A program made the translations under genes and the position numbers. A stretch of DNA of 64,000 nucleotides from Streptococcus sp. WB01_FAA12 (GTDB lineage Bacteria; Bacillota; Bacilli; Lactobacillales; Streptococcaceae), in assembly GCF_012843315.1 (NCBI RefSeq), contig NZ_JABAEX010000003.1:1-64000 (forward strand). Direction: 5' to 3'. This document shows, piece by piece, positions 36,665-47,211 of the stretch. Position 1 is the first letter of the stretch. Every line of letters begins with the position of its first letter. Under the pieces are notes generated by a model. It saw only the letters and a list, made by a program, of their open reading frames with translations, was not told the origin of the DNA and made no database searches.

Positions 36665-36685
36665 CTATATTCTCGATGGCTTGGA

Positions 36686-37597
36686 TTACATGATACCGAA
36701 GAAACGAGCTGCGATACCTACTGCAAAGAGGGCAAGGATGATTGTGATAGGTGATACTTTTTTCTTAAGCAACCACATGCAAAGGAAAGTAAGGAGAAGT
36801 CCCATCAATCCTGGAATCAATGAGTTCAACTGACCTTGAAGGGTTTGTGGTTGAATCTTATCTAGGCTCAATCCACCAAGTGCTTGACCAAGAATACCTT
36901 TCAATTCAGCACCTGATACAGGTCCTTCTGGGAAGTTGATGTAAGCACCTTCTGCCAATTGTTTACCTGGAAGATTAACAGTAAAGTTGATAGATACCCA
37001 ACGTTGTACAAGAACGGCAAGGATGAACATACCAAGGATAGAAGCTCCTTTAGTGATGTCTTTCAAGATACCACCAGACATGTCTTTAGTGATTTCAGAT
37101 CCAGCTTTGTAACCGAACTCTTGTGTATACCATAGGAAGGCCATACGGATAGCATTCCATCCAAAGAAGAAGAGAAGAGGACCAACAATGTTACCAGATG
37201 CAGCAAGTGATGCACCAAGGGCTCCAAGGATAGGACGAACTGTAAACCAGAATACTGGGTCACCGATACCAGCAAGAGGTCCCATCATACCGATTTTAAC
37301 CCCTTGGATAGCCGCGTCGTCGATTTCAACACCGTTAGCGCGCTCTTCTTCAAGTGCAAGAGTAACCCCCATGATTGGAGCAGCTACGTATGGGTGAGTG
37401 TTGAAGAACTCAAGGTGACGCTCAAGAGCAGCCGCTTGGTCTTCTTTTTTAGTGTACAATTTTTTGATAGCTGGGATCAATGAGTAAGCCCAACCCAAGT
37501 TTTGCATACGTTCGTAGTTCCAAGAACCTTGAAGGAATTGTGAACGCCACCAAACTTTTTGACGATCTGATTTTGATAATTGAATTTTTTCAGCCAT
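36686..37597 (-). CDS. manN: PTS mannose/glucose family EIID component
   Basis: 303 residues, EIID of the mannose family. It has a soluble N-terminal part (SKSDRQKVWWRSQFLQGSWNYERMQNLGW), the conserved PLAGIGDPVFWFTVRPILGALG segment and hydrophobic C-terminal helices. With ManM it forms the membrane sugar channel. GAAAGGGGAACA precedes the ATG, 15 bp after manM. The system takes up glucose, mannose, glucosamine and similar sugars with phosphorylation. Confidence 0.97.
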   Translation of the reverse strand: MAEKIQLSKSDRQKVWWRSQFLQGSWNYERMQNLGWAYSLIPAIKKLYTKKEDQAAALERHLEFFNTHPYVAAPIMGVTLALEEERANGVEIDDAAIQGVKIGMMGPLAGIGDPVFWFTVRPILGALGASLAASGNIVGPLLFFFGWNAIRMAFLWYTQEFGYKAGSEITKDMSGGILKDITKGASILGMFILAVLVQRWVSINFTVNLPGKQLAEGAYINFPEGPVSGAELKGILGQALGGLSLDKIQPQTLQGQLNSLIPGLMGLLLTFLCMWLLKKKVSPITIILALFAVGIAARFFGIM

Positions 37598-37611
37598 GAT
37601 TGTTCCCCTTT

Positions 37612-38424
37612 CTAGTAGTCTTCTAGGATATCACCGATTGGGTCGTTAGAAGTTGCAGCTCCGCCGCCACCGTTTCCACCTTGTTTTGAAAGGTTAAGGT
37701 AGATGAAGGCAAGGGCAACGCCGATGACACCAAGGGCAATCAAAGTCAATTGAGAAATCGCTGCAAGAGCGAAACCGATAGCGAAGAATGGCCATACTTC
37801 ACGAGTTGCCATCATGTTGATAACCATAGCGTAACCAACGGCAACGACCATAGCACCACCGACAGCCATACCACCATTCAACCATTCTGGCATTAGACCA
37901 AGAGCGTCTTTAACAGCAGAAGCTGGGATAGCGATAAGGAAGGCTGCAGGGATCGCGATACGAAGACCCTGAAGAATAAGAGCAAAGTAGTGAGCGCGTT
38001 CAACAGCCGCAATGTTTCCATCTTTAGCAGCAGCGTCAGCAGAGTGAACCAAGGCAACTGAGATTGTACGAACAATCATTGTCAAGAATAGTCCAGCTAC
38101 GGCAAGAGGGATAGCTGTTGCAGTTGCAACGGCAATACCTTCAGTAGTAAAGTTACCACCTTTAATCAAGATGATCGCTGCGGCAACAGATGCAAGAGCA
38201 GCGTCAGGAGCTACGGCAGCTCCGATGTTTGCCCAACCAAGGGCAATCATTTGAAGAGATCCACCAAGCATAACACCTGCTTCGAGGTTACCAGTTGCAA
38301 GTCCGATAAGGGTACATGCGACGATTGGTTGATGGAATTGGAATTGGTCGAGGATACCTTCAAGACCTGCAAGGAAGGCAACAACTACAACCAAGATAGC
38401 AGAAATGATTGAAATATCTGACAT
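37612..38424 (-). CDS. manM: PTS mannose/glucose family EIIC component
   Basis: 270 residues with repeated hydrophobic helices. AGLEGILDQFQFHQPIVACT and TGNLEAGVMLGGSLQMIALGWANIGAAVAPDAALAS are family signatures. The C-terminal tail is Gly-rich (GGNGGGGAA). It is the second gene of manLMN, 75 bp after manL. Confidence 0.97.
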   Translation of the reverse strand: MSDISIISAILVVVVAFLAGLEGILDQFQFHQPIVACTLIGLATGNLEAGVMLGGSLQMIALGWANIGAAVAPDAALASVAAAIILIKGGNFTTEGIAVATATAIPLAVAGLFLTMIVRTISVALVHSADAAAKDGNIAAVERAHYFALILQGLRIAIPAAFLIAIPASAVKDALGLMPEWLNGGMAVGGAMVVAVGYAMVINMMATREVWPFFAIGFALAAISQLTLIALGVIGVALAFIYLNLSKQGGNGGGGAATSNDPIGDILEDY

Positions 38425-38498
38425 GGTTTTATTCCTTTTCTATTTAGTTTTAATAAAGTATTTAATCCTGTTTTCAAAAATGATAAAACAGATTAAAA

Positions 38499-39488
38499 TT
38501 ATTGAACGTTTGCTTTCTTAATCAAGTCAAACAAATCTTTTTTCGTGTCGTTTGGTACTTTACGTACATCAAATTCAACACCGAGGTCACGCATTTTTTC
38601 AAAGGTTGCAACATCGTCTTTGTCCATAGACAAAACGTTGTTAATCATTGTTTTACCTGTTGAGTGAGCCATAGAACCAACGTTAAGGGTCTTGATTGGC
38701 ACGCCACCTTCGATAGCACGAAGTGCATCTTGTGGAGTTTCAAACAAGATAAGAGCATGTGTGTTACCAAAACGAGGATCTTTTGCAACTTCAATCAATT
38801 TTTTGATTGGTACAACGTTCGCTTTTACTCCGTTAGGAGCAGCTTGCTTGATCAATTCTTTACGCAACTCGTCGTTTGCAACGTTATCTGAAGCAACGAT
38901 GATACGGTCTGCTTTTGAATCTGGTGTCCAAGCAGTTGCGACTTGTCCGTGAAGAAGACGTGTGTCAAGACGGGCAAGATTGATTTTCAATTTACCGTCT
39001 CCGATAACAGTTCCTTCTGGAATAGCAGCTTGGGCAGCAGGAGCAGCTGCAGCACTTGCAACTTCCTCAACTGGGTTAAGCTCTTCTGGAAGAGCCTTGA
39101 TGCCATCTTTGGCTTCTTTAATGATGTTCGCAGCGACTTTTTCCACACCTGCAGTAGCGTCCATAAGGCGCTCTGTGTAGGCTTGGATCAACATCGGCAA
39201 GTTAAGTCCTGTGATGATGGCAAATTTACGTTCTGGATTTTCTCCCATCACGCGGCTAGCTTGGTTGAATGGAGATCCACTCCAAAGGTCAGCCAATACT
39301 AGAACCTCATCTTCTGCGTCAAATGCAGCAACAGCGTTATTGATCTTAGCGTATAGATCATCTGGACCTTCGTTTGGCATAAAGGTTACAACTTGAACCT
39401 TCTCTTGTTCACCAAAGATCATAGATCCGGACTGATGAATACCCGCAGCAAATTCGCCGTGGCTCGCAATAATGATTCCGATACTCAT
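38499..39488 (-). CDS. manL: PTS mannose/glucose family EIIAB component
   Basis: 329 residues. IIA: His10 in [15 protein letters not shown] takes phosphate from HPr. An Ala/Pro linker ([12 protein letters not shown], about 145-160) joins it to IIB, whose His (about 183) is in [18 protein letters not shown] 39488 is chosen because AAAGGAGGA is 8 bp upstream; ATG 39497 is too close to that site. It is first in the operon, whose promoter carries an overlapping cre-like site. Confidence 0.97.
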   Translation of the reverse strand: MSIGIIIASHGEFAAGIHQSGSMIFGEQEKVQVVTFMPNEGPDDLYAKINNAVAAFDAEDEVLVLADLWSGSPFNQASRVMGENPERKFAIITGLNLPMLIQAYTERLMDATAGVEKVAANIIKEAKDGIKALPEELNPVEEVASAAAAPAAQAAIPEGTVIGDGKLKINLARLDTRLLHGQVATAWTPDSKADRIIVASDNVANDELRKELIKQAAPNGVKANVVPIKKLIEVAKDPRFGNTHALILFETPQDALRAIEGGVPIKTLNVGSMAHSTGKTMINNVLSMDKDDVATFEKMRDLGVEFDVRKVPNDTKKDLFDLIKKANVQ

Positions 39489-39551
39489 TATTGTCATTCC
39501 TCCTTTAAAATGTTTGACTGTGTGTTTAAGAAAACTTTAAGCCTAACTTTA

Positions 39552-39580
39552 AGTATAAACCGTTTTCAAACAAAAAGCAA
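39552..39580 (-). promoter_or_regulatory. manLMN promoter
   Basis: Minus strand TTGCTT, 17 bp, TATACT. The 265-bp gap 39489-39753 holds this promoter, the cre-like site below, a second weaker cre-like sequence at about 39609-39630 and the terminator of the Cof gene. Confidence 0.75.
39554..39569 (-). promoter_or_regulatory. cre-like site overlapping the man promoter
   Basis: Minus strand TTGAAAACGGTTTATA matches WWGWAARCGYTTTCWW at 14 of 16 positions. It covers the spacer and -10, so CcpA binding would block polymerase. Confidence 0.55.
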
Positions 39581-39722
39581 CCATTTCTTATAAATATGTG
39601 TTAATTTTCAATGAAAACTCGTTTACAAAATGTTAATATATAAACATTTTTTGAAAAGATAAGGGAGTAATTTAATATAAAAAAATGAAAACAGGCCGAT
39701 TAATTGAAAAATTGTGAAAATC

Positions 39723-39749
39723 AAAAAGCTAGCATAAGCTAACTTTTTG
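39723..39749. terminator. Terminator of the Cof hydrolase gene
   Basis: AAAAAGCTAGC, ATA, AGCTAACTTTTT close to the minus-strand stop; symmetrical, so it may work both ways. Confidence 0.7.
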
Positions 39750-39753
39750 AGTG

Positions 39754-40566
39754 TCATAGGAACAAATCTTGTAGGGTATGGGCAACACCATCTTCATCGT
39801 TTGTCAGAGAGAGTTGTTCATCTGCATATGGTAGTAAATCGGGATTGGCATTTTTCATGGCATATCCCTTGCCTGCAAATGCCAACATTTCGGTGTCATT
39901 GTGTTCATCTCCAAAGGCAATCAAATCTTGTCTGTCACGGTTCATAACATTGAGCAAGTATTCTAAGGCAAAAGCTTTGTTGACCCCTTTTGGTGTACAT
40001 TCGAGAATGTTGAGAGGGCCTCCCCAGGTATTGATTGCTAGTTGGTGTTGGTAAAAACGATTCATCTCATCTGCTAGCGCGTATTTATCATCGACTCTTG
40101 TTTGCAAGAGGATACAGTTAGGGTCCTTGGTCACCAATTCAGATTTGAATTGATTTTCTGGTTGGAAATTTTCTACACCAAATAGTTTGGGATTGGCAAT
40201 TTCTTCATTAGGAGCCGTGATATAAAATTTCTTGCGGTATTCTCCTGCAATAAAGTCGGCTTGGATATCCTCTTTGCGTTTGACCATGTCTAAGAGGTAT
40301 TTTTTGTCCAAGGTCAAGCACTTTTCGTGTTCCCAAGTCTGTCCTGGTAGATGGGTAAGAGAACCGTTGAAGTTGATCATAGGTGTGTGCAACTCTAGTT
40401 CCTGATAAAATTCTTTTGCCATACGGTAAGGGCGCCCAGTAGTGATGATGACATGGTGGCCTTTTTCAGCAATTCGTTTAATTGTGTTTCGAGTAAAATC
40501 TGAAATCTTACTCTCTGAGTTGAGCAGGGTTCCGTCCAAATCGACTGCGATAATTTTTTTAGTCAT
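39754..40566 (-). CDS. Cof-type HAD hydrolase
   Basis: 270 residues. Motif I DLDGTLLNS, motif II TTGRP, motif III lysine region and motif IV FGDEHNDTEML are intact, with the large IIB cap between. Such enzymes remove phosphate from sugars, flavins or nucleotides. It lies behind the sugar PTS but has its own promoter (TGATATAAT on the minus strand, -10 at 40605-40610) and terminator. Confidence 0.93.
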   Translation of the reverse strand: MTKKIIAVDLDGTLLNSESKISDFTRNTIKRIAEKGHHVIITTGRPYRMAKEFYQELELHTPMINFNGSLTHLPGQTWEHEKCLTLDKKYLLDMVKRKEDIQADFIAGEYRKKFYITAPNEEIANPKLFGVENFQPENQFKSELVTKDPNCILLQTRVDDKYALADEMNRFYQHQLAINTWGGPLNILECTPKGVNKAFALEYLLNVMNRDRQDLIAFGDEHNDTEMLAFAGKGYAMKNANPDLLPYADEQLSLTNDEDGVAHTLQDLFL

Positions 40567-40604
40567 ATAAACCTTCCTAGTACATTCCAGATAAGATGTC
40601 TACT

Positions 40605-40610
40605 ATTATA
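40605..40610 (-). promoter_or_regulatory. Extended -10 of the Cof hydrolase gene
   Basis: Minus strand TGATATAAT, about 40 bp before the start codon. Confidence 0.6.
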
Positions 40611-40685
40611 TCAAAAAGAAAGAAGAAAAACAGACTCAAAACAAAAATAGAAATTTCATTTTGTTAAATAAATCAAACAAACATA

Positions 40686-40714
40686 TTGAAAAGGTGAATG
40701 ATAAATGATATAAT
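40686..40714 (+). promoter_or_regulatory. Promoter of the purine permease gene
   Basis: TTGAAA (40686-40691), 17 bp, TATAAT (40709-40714). Confidence 0.8.
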
Positions 40715-40720
40715 ACTCTC

Positions 40721-40733
40721 ATTGTTCGTAAAA
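40721..40733 (-). promoter_or_regulatory. PurBox-like sequence at the purine permease start site
   Basis: Minus strand TTTTACGAACAAT, 11 of 13 matches to AWWWCCGAACWWT, right at the expected transcription start. A single box only; no partner seen. Candidate PurR target (purR starts at 63566). Confidence 0.35.
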
Positions 40734-40751
40734 AACAAAAGGAGATTAAAC

Positions 40752-42170
40752 ATGGACAAACTATTTAAACTAAAAGAGCACGGGACAGATGTCCGTACAG
40801 AGGTGCTTGCTGGTTTAACAACATTCTTTGCAATGAGTTACATTCTCTTTGTAAACCCTCAAATGCTTTCACAAACAGGGATGCCTGTTCAAGGTGTGTT
40901 CTTGGCAACAATTATCGGTTCTGTAGTTGGTACTTTGATGATGGCTTTCTATGCTAATTTGCCATACGCACAAGCACCAGGTATGGGATTGAATGCCTTC
41001 TTCACATTTACAGTTGTGTTTGGGATGGGCTATACTTGGAAAGAAGCTCTTGGTATGGTCTTCATTTGTGGAATTATTTCACTGATTATTACCTTGACAA
41101 ATGTTCGTAAAATGATCATCGAATCCATTCCTACAACGCTCCGTTCAGCAATTTCAGCTGGTATTGGTGTTTTCCTTGCCTACGTTGGGATTAAGAATGC
41201 TGGTCTCTTGAAATTCTCAATCGATCCAGGTACTTATACTGTAGCAGGTGAAGGAGCAGATAAGGCTCAAGCTGCACTTACTGCAAACTCAGCAGCTGTT
41301 CCAGGATTGGTAGACTTCAATACTCCAGCAGTATTGGTGGCTCTTGCAGGTCTGGCTATTACCATCTTCTTTGTTGTTAAAGGCATCAAAGGTGGAATTA
41401 TTCTTTCTATTTTAACAACGACTGTCCTTGCCATTGCTGTTAATGTTGTGAATTTATCAGGGATTGACTTTGCTAGCAACAATCTTTCATCAGCGGTTAA
41501 TGATTTAGGAACTTTGTTTGGTGCTGCTCTGGGTTCAGAAGGTTTAGGATCTTTGATTTCAAACACTTCACGTTTACCAGAAACCTTGATGGCTATTCTT
41601 GCCTTCTCATTGACAGATATTTTTGATACAATTGGTACGCTTATCGGTACTGGTGAAAAAGTTGGTATCGTTGCGACAAGTGGGGAAAATCATGAGTCTG
41701 CTAAATTGGACAAGGCTCTATACTCTGACTTGGTGGCAACATCAGTAGGTGCGATTGCAGGTACTTCAAACGTTACGACCTATGTTGAGTCTGCGGCGGG
41801 TATCGGTGCTGGTGGACGTACTGGTTTGACAGCCCTAGTTGTTGCAATCTGTTTTGCTCTATCTAGCTTCTTTAGCCCGCTTCTAGCGATTGTTCCTACA
41901 GCTGCAACAGCACCAATTTTGATCATCGTCGGAATCATGATGCTTTCTAACTTGAAAAATATTCCTTGGGATGATATGGCCGAAGCAGTTCCCGCCTTCT
42001 TCACCTCTATCTTTATGGGATTCAGCTACTCTATCACACAAGGGATTGCTGTTGGTTTCTTGACATACACCTTGACAAAACTTGTCAAAGGTCAAGCCAA
42101 GGATGTGCACGTGATGATTTGGATTTTGGATGCCTTGTTTATCCTGAACTATATCAGCATGGCGCTATAA
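40752..42170 (+). CDS. NCS2/AzgA-type guanine/hypoxanthine permease
   Basis: 472 residues, about 12-14 membrane helices. The start MDKLFKLKEHGTDVRTEVLA, FFAMSYILFVNPQML, APGMGLNAFFTFTVV and FSLTDIFDTIGTLIGTG are signatures of the AzgA/PbuG/PbuO branch, which imports guanine, hypoxanthine or adenine with protons. AAAAGGAGATTAAAC precedes the chosen ATG; the frame is open further upstream through the promoter, which excludes an earlier start. Confidence 0.93.
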   Translation: MDKLFKLKEHGTDVRTEVLAGLTTFFAMSYILFVNPQMLSQTGMPVQGVFLATIIGSVVGTLMMAFYANLPYAQAPGMGLNAFFTFTVVFGMGYTWKEALGMVFICGIISLIITLTNVRKMIIESIPTTLRSAISAGIGVFLAYVGIKNAGLLKFSIDPGTYTVAGEGADKAQAALTANSAAVPGLVDFNTPAVLVALAGLAITIFFVVKGIKGGIILSILTTTVLAIAVNVVNLSGIDFASNNLSSAVNDLGTLFGAALGSEGLGSLISNTSRLPETLMAILAFSLTDIFDTIGTLIGTGEKVGIVATSGENHESAKLDKALYSDLVATSVGAIAGTSNVTTYVESAAGIGAGGRTGLTALVVAICFALSSFFSPLLAIVPTAATAPILIIVGIMMLSNLKNIPWDDMAEAVPAFFTSIFMGFSYSITQGIAVGFLTYTLTKLVKGQAKDVHVMIWILDALFILNYISMAL

Positions 42171-42180
42171 ATGGTATAAT

Positions 42181-42210
42181 ATAAAAAGGGGGGTCTTCCC
42201 CTTTTTATTA
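42181..42210 (+). terminator. Terminator after the purine permease gene
   Basis: AAAAAGGGG, GGTC loop region, CCCCTTTTTAT. Confidence 0.85.
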
Positions 42211-42224
42211 TAAGGAGGTATATC

Positions 42225-42932
42225 ATGAAGAAAAAAAGTATCTGGCAAGAAATTCTGGATAGAGGAATATGGGTGTTGATTTTTTTAATAGGATTGGTGT
42301 TATCCCAACTTCCTTTAATTTTATCTGCCCTTTTATCCACTAGACAACTCCCGCTTCTCCAGTCGGGACTCTTAGTGGCTTTGCTGTCGGTTGCTATTCT
42401 AGCGGTTTTTATCTTTAGTGCGCGAAAAACAGAGATTGCGACCTTCAATCTTTCTTTTTTCAAGGCAAAAGATCTGGCCCGCTTGGTTTTGAGTTATTTG
42501 GTTATTTTCACAAGTAATTTATTCGGATCTGCCTTGCTTCGTCTGATGAATGAATCTACGACCAGCAACCAATCAACTATTAATAATCTGGTTCAGAATA
42601 GCTCGCTGATTTCCAGTTTTTTCTTACTGGTTCTGATTGCTCCCATTTGTGAGGAAATATTGTGTCGTGGAATTATCCCTAAAAAGATCTTCCGTGGGAA
42701 GGAGAAGTTGGGTTATCTTGTAGGTGCAGTCGTCTTTGCCTTGCTCCACACACCGACCAATCTGCCTTCTCTCCTTATCTATGGAGGAATGTCGACAGTT
42801 TTAACTTGGACAGCCTACAGAACAGAACGTTTAGAGATGTCAATCTTGCTTCATATGATTGTCAATGGTATCGCCTTTTGTTTGCTGGCTTTACTGGTTT
42901 TGATTAGTCGAAATGTAGGCTTACCTTTCTAA
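42225..42932 (+). CDS. CPBP-family intramembrane metalloprotease
   Basis: 235 residues with six or more hydrophobic segments. APICEEILCRGIIPKKIF contains the EExxxR motif 1, FALLHTP motif 2 (His) and LHMIVNGIAF motif 3 (His...N) of the Abi/CPBP (Rce1-like) family. In Gram-positives relatives protect against bacteriocins or process peptides; no bacteriocin gene is adjacent. TAAGGAGG is a strong ribosome site. Confidence 0.9.
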   Translation: MKKKSIWQEILDRGIWVLIFLIGLVLSQLPLILSALLSTRQLPLLQSGLLVALLSVAILAVFIFSARKTEIATFNLSFFKAKDLARLVLSYLVIFTSNLFGSALLRLMNESTTSNQSTINNLVQNSSLISSFFLLVLIAPICEEILCRGIIPKKIFRGKEKLGYLVGAVVFALLHTPTNLPSLLIYGGMSTVLTWTAYRTERLEMSILLHMIVNGIAFCLLALLVLISRNVGLPF

Positions 42933-42990
42933 ACCATTTCCTTACTTGGAAAAGATAAATGCTAGCGTATCCATCTTTTTCTTTTTATGG

Positions 42991-42996
42991 TAAAAT
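42991..42996 (+). promoter_or_regulatory. Extended -10 of the folate operon
   Basis: TATGGTAAAATAG, 40 bp before folP. Confidence 0.6.
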
Positions 42997-43014
42997 AGAG
43001 AAATAATGTGGTGA

Positions 43015-43980
<966 letters not shown>

Positions 43981-43981
43981 G

Positions 43982-45304
43982 ATGAAAGAAATTCAAAACA
44001 ATCAGTGGATTGCTCACTACCGGACGGACCAACCGCATTTTGGTTTGGAACGAATGGTGGAACTATTAGCTTTGCGTGGCAATCCCCATCTCAAGCTCAG
44101 GGTTATCCATATCGGTGGAACCAATGGAAAGGGTTCGACCATTGCTTTTTTGAAAAGTATGCTGGAAAAGATGGGGTTGAAAGTTGGAGTTTTTAGCTCG
44201 CCTTATCTCATTCATTACACAGACCAGATTAGCATCAATGGGGAATCCATTCCCGAGGCTAGGCTAGAAGCCCTCATGGCAGACTATCAGTCTTTGCTTG
44301 AGGGGGAGAAGGTCGCTGCTTTACAAGGAACGACTGAGTTTGAGATTATCACAGCTCTAGCTTATGATTACTTTGCCTCAGAGAAAGTAGATGTGGCCAT
44401 CATGGAAGTGGGCATGGGTGGTCTTTTGGATAGTACCAATGTCTGCAAGCCGATTTTAACAGGAATTACGACCATTGGACTGGATCATGTAGCCCTACTT
44501 GGTGACACCTTGGAAGCCATAGCAGAGCAGAAGGCTGGTATTATCAAACAAGGTATTCCATTAGTGACAGGTCATATTGTTCCTGAAGCCTTGACTGTTA
44601 TTGACCGCATTGCGGAAGGGAAAGATGCGCCTAGACTTGCCTATGGAAAAGATTATCAGGTTCGTCATCAAGAAAGCGTGGTAGCGGGTGAAATCTTTGA
44701 TTATACCAGTTCTGTCAGACAAGGTCGCTTTCAAACAGGTCTGCTTGGCTTGCACCAGATAGAAAATGCGGGGATGGCGCTTGCTCTCTTAGACACTTAT
44801 TGTCAGGAGGTTGGACGAGAATTAGCTAGCAATGACTTGGTTGCTCAAGCCATGGAGGAAACCAGATGGCCAGGGCGTTTGGAGGTCGTGTCTAGTGCCC
44901 CTTTGCTGCTTTTGGATGGGGCTCACAATCCGCATGCTATCAAAGCTTTGTTGAATACTTTGCAAGAACGTTTTGATGACTATCATAAGGAAATTCTCTT
45001 TACTTGTATCAAAACCAAGGCTTTGGAGGATATGCTGGATTTGCTAGAAACGGTGCCAGATAGTCAACTGACTTTAACCTGTTTTGACGATAGTCGGGCG
45101 ACGGATGAAAGAGTATTGAAAGAGGCAGCTGAGTCTAGAAATCTCAACTATCAAAGTTGGCAGGATTTTCTAGAGCAGAAATTGACAGATAGAAAAGAAG
45201 AGAAAAAAACAGTTAGGATTGTTACGGGCTCCTTGTATTTCTTGAGCCAAGTGAGAGCCTATCTGATGGAGAGGAAGAACGAGAATGGATACACAAAAGA
45301 TTGA
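43982..45304 (+). CDS. folC: Dihydrofolate synthase/folylpolyglutamate synthase
   Basis: 440 residues. It adds glutamate to dihydropteroate and folates. [14 protein letters not shown] is the P-loop, [12 protein letters not shown] and DGAHNPHA the Mur-ligase-family motifs. The start is 1 bp after the folP stop without a ribosome site, so translation is probably coupled. The end overlaps folE by 20 bp. Confidence 0.97.
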   Translation: MKEIQNNQWIAHYRTDQPHFGLERMVELLALRGNPHLKLRVIHIGGTNGKGSTIAFLKSMLEKMGLKVGVFSSPYLIHYTDQISINGESIPEARLEALMADYQSLLEGEKVAALQGTTEFEIITALAYDYFASEKVDVAIMEVGMGGLLDSTNVCKPILTGITTIGLDHVALLGDTLEAIAEQKAGIIKQGIPLVTGHIVPEALTVIDRIAEGKDAPRLAYGKDYQVRHQESVVAGEIFDYTSSVRQGRFQTGLLGLHQIENAGMALALLDTYCQEVGRELASNDLVAQAMEETRWPGRLEVVSSAPLLLLDGAHNPHAIKALLNTLQERFDDYHKEILFTCIKTKALEDMLDLLETVPDSQLTLTCFDDSRATDERVLKEAAESRNLNYQSWQDFLEQKLTDRKEEKKTVRIVTGSLYFLSQVRAYLMERKNENGYTKD

Positions 45305-45839
45305 AACGGCTGTAAAAATGATTATTGAGGCTGTCGGTGAGGATGCTAATCGCGAGGGATTGCAGGAAACACCTGCTCGTGTAGCCCGTATGTACCAAGA
45401 GATTTTTTCAGGTCTTGGTCAAACAGCGGAGGAACACCTGTCAAAATCCTTTGAGATTATTGATGATAATATGGTTGTAGAAAAGGATATTTTTTTCCAC
45501 ACTATGTGTGAACACCACTTCTTGCCCTTTTATGGGAGAGCGCACATTGCCTACATTCCAGATGGTCGTGTGGCAGGCTTGTCCAAGCTAGCACGTACGG
45601 TTGAAGTTTATTCTAAAAAACCACAGATTCAAGAACGGTTGAATATTGAAGTGGCTGATGCCTTGATGAACTATCTGGGGGCTAAAGGAGCCTTTGTTGT
45701 CATTGAGGCCGAGCATATGTGTATGAGCATGCGTGGTGTCAGAAAGCCAGGCACGGTAACCTTGACGACAGTCGCTCGTGGTCTATTTGAAACAGATAAG
45801 GACCTCCGAGATCAGGCTTATCGTCTAATGGGACTATAA
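45285..45839 (+). CDS. folE: GTP cyclohydrolase I
   Basis: 184 residues. It converts GTP to dihydroneopterin triphosphate. Zinc ligands are in [11 protein letters not shown] and [32 protein letters not shown] is the substrate-binding region. GGAGAGGAAG within the end of folC serves as ribosome site. Confidence 0.98.
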   Translation: MDTQKIETAVKMIIEAVGEDANREGLQETPARVARMYQEIFSGLGQTAEEHLSKSFEIIDDNMVVEKDIFFHTMCEHHFLPFYGRAHIAYIPDGRVAGLSKLARTVEVYSKKPQIQERLNIEVADALMNYLGAKGAFVVIEAEHMCMSMRGVRKPGTVTLTTVARGLFETDKDLRDQAYRLMGL

Positions 45840-45866
45840 AAAGAATCCGCTTTAAGCGGATTTTTC
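45838..45866 (+). terminator. Terminator between folE and folBK
   Basis: AATCCGCTT, TAAGCGGATTTTT directly after folE. As no promoter is evident before folBK, it probably reduces rather than ends readthrough. Confidence 0.75.
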
Positions 45867-45881
45867 TAGAAAGGACAAGTT

Positions 45882-46694
45882 ATGGATCAACTGCAGATTA
45901 AAGATTTGGAAATTTTTGCCTATCATGGTCTTTTCCCTAGTGAGAAAGAATTGGGGCAGAAGTTTGTTATTTCCGCAAGCTTATCCTATGATATGACCAA
46001 GGCAGCGACAGACTTGGACTTGACGGCTTCTGTCCATTACGGAGAACTTTGTCAGCAGTGGACGACTTGGTTTCAGGAAACCACTGAGGACTTGATTGAA
46101 ACGGTAGCCTACAAACTAGTAGAGCGTACCTTTGAGACCTATCCTCTTGTCCAAGAAATTGAGTTGGAACTCAAAAAACCTTGGGCTCCAGTGCATTTAC
46201 CGTTGGATACCTGCTCGGTGACCATTCACCGTCGTAAGCAACGGGCCTTTATCGCCCTGGGAAGTAATATGGGGGATAAGCAAGCGAACTTGGAACAAGC
46301 CATTGACAAACTGCGAGTTCGAGGTATCCATATTCTCAAAGAATCCAGTGTCTTGACGACGGAGCCTTGGGGTGGAGTGGAGCAGGATAGCTTTGCTAAT
46401 CAAGTGGTTGAGGTAGAAACATGGCTACCAGCACCAGTCTTGTTAGAAACATTATTAGCCATTGAGTCAGAAATGGGACGAGTGAGAGAAGTGCATTGGG
46501 GGCCTCGTTTGATTGATTTGGACTTGCTCTTTGTGGAGGACCAGGTCATTTACACAGACGACCTCATCTTGCCTCATCCTTATATAGCAGAACGCCTCTT
46601 TGTTCTTGAGCCGTTAGTGGAAATAGCTCCCCATTTTATTCATCCAGTACTCAAACAGCCGATACGCTACTTGTATCAAGAATTGAACAAATAG
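45882..46694 (+). CDS. folK: Bifunctional dihydroneopterin aldolase / HPPK
   Basis: 270 residues, a natural fusion known as SulD in the pneumococcus. Residues 1-118 are the aldolase ([33 protein letters not shown]). Residues 122-270 are the pyrophosphokinase ([47 protein letters not shown]). It makes the pterin diphosphate used by FolP. AGAAAGGACAAGTT precedes the ATG. Confidence 0.97.
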   Translation: MDQLQIKDLEIFAYHGLFPSEKELGQKFVISASLSYDMTKAATDLDLTASVHYGELCQQWTTWFQETTEDLIETVAYKLVERTFETYPLVQEIELELKKPWAPVHLPLDTCSVTIHRRKQRAFIALGSNMGDKQANLEQAIDKLRVRGIHILKESSVLTTEPWGGVEQDSFANQVVEVETWLPAPVLLETLLAIESEMGRVREVHWGPRLIDLDLLFVEDQVIYTDDLILPHPYIAERLFVLEPLVEIAPHFIHPVLKQPIRYLYQELNK

Positions 46695-46745
46695 AAAAAA
46701 CTCTGGTTCCTCAGCATTTTGCGCCGAGAAGCTAGAGTTTTTAAA
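46692..46745. terminator. Hairpin between folBK and the DUF960 gene
   Basis: AAAAAACTCT near 46696 pairs with AGAGTTTTT near 46735 across an internal C/G-rich region; suited to end both convergent genes. Confidence 0.65.
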
Positions 46746-47058
46746 ATAGGTCATTTTCTTCAGGAAGGAGGATGGTTTCTCTGCCGTCCAGGTCTAAAAC
46801 AAGGATCCTAGGAGGATAAAGCGGATCAAAAGGATGATTGAAATCAAAATCAATACTAGTCGGAAGGTGCTGGCTAGAAAAATGGAAGGTGATGGTCCCC
46901 TTATTGTTGAGTAGCTGAAACTCAAGTTCTTCTTCTAATTCAAAGACATTTTTCAGGAAATGATCAATAATGTACCATAAAGAGTCAATGACATCGTCAG
47001 GCAGGCTGGTCACGACGCCAAAACTAGCGGAACGTCTCTGTGTATTTGTAAAAGCCAT
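46741..47058 (-). CDS. DUF960-like protein
   Basis: 105 residues, acidic and soluble: NTQRRSASFGVVTSLPDDVIDSLWYIIDHFL, then TITFHFSSQHLPTSIDFDFNHPFDPLYPPRILVLDLDGRE in pieces. This matches my memory of DUF960, short proteins of streptococci and lactobacilli without known function. AAAAGGGGGATG precedes the start. It is the last gene before the ccpA block and lies where two backbone segments that are separate in the pneumococcus meet. Confidence 0.75.
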   Translation of the reverse strand: MAFTNTQRRSASFGVVTSLPDDVIDSLWYIIDHFLKNVFELEEELEFQLLNNKGTITFHFSSQHLPTSIDFDFNHPFDPLYPPRILVLDLDGRETILLPEENDLF

Positions 47059-47182
47059 GTTTTCATCCCCCTTTTATTTTCCTTATCATACAGCAAAATG
47101 CCTTAAAAATCAAGAAATCCTACTCGCTTTTTCAAAATGGGAATAAACTGTGAAATTTTTTCAAAGTTTCTCCTAAAAATAC

Positions 47183-47197
47183 TTGAAAGTGTTTACA
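47183..47197 (+). promoter_or_regulatory. cre site overlapping the ccpA -35
   Basis: TTGAAAGTGTTTACA matches the 15-bp cre consensus WTGNAARCGNWWWCA at 14 positions. Its place on the -35 points to autorepression of ccpA. Confidence 0.65.
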
Positions 47198-47211
47198 ATA
47201 AGTGATAAAAT
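47183..47211 (+). promoter_or_regulatory. ccpA promoter
   Basis: TTGAAA (47183-47188), 17 bp, TAAAAT (47206-47211), with TG one base before the -10. Confidence 0.75.

Noticed and set aside
40567..40751. Purine riboswitch before the purine permease
   Set aside because: No three-way junction core is visible and the leader after the -10 is only about 30 nt.
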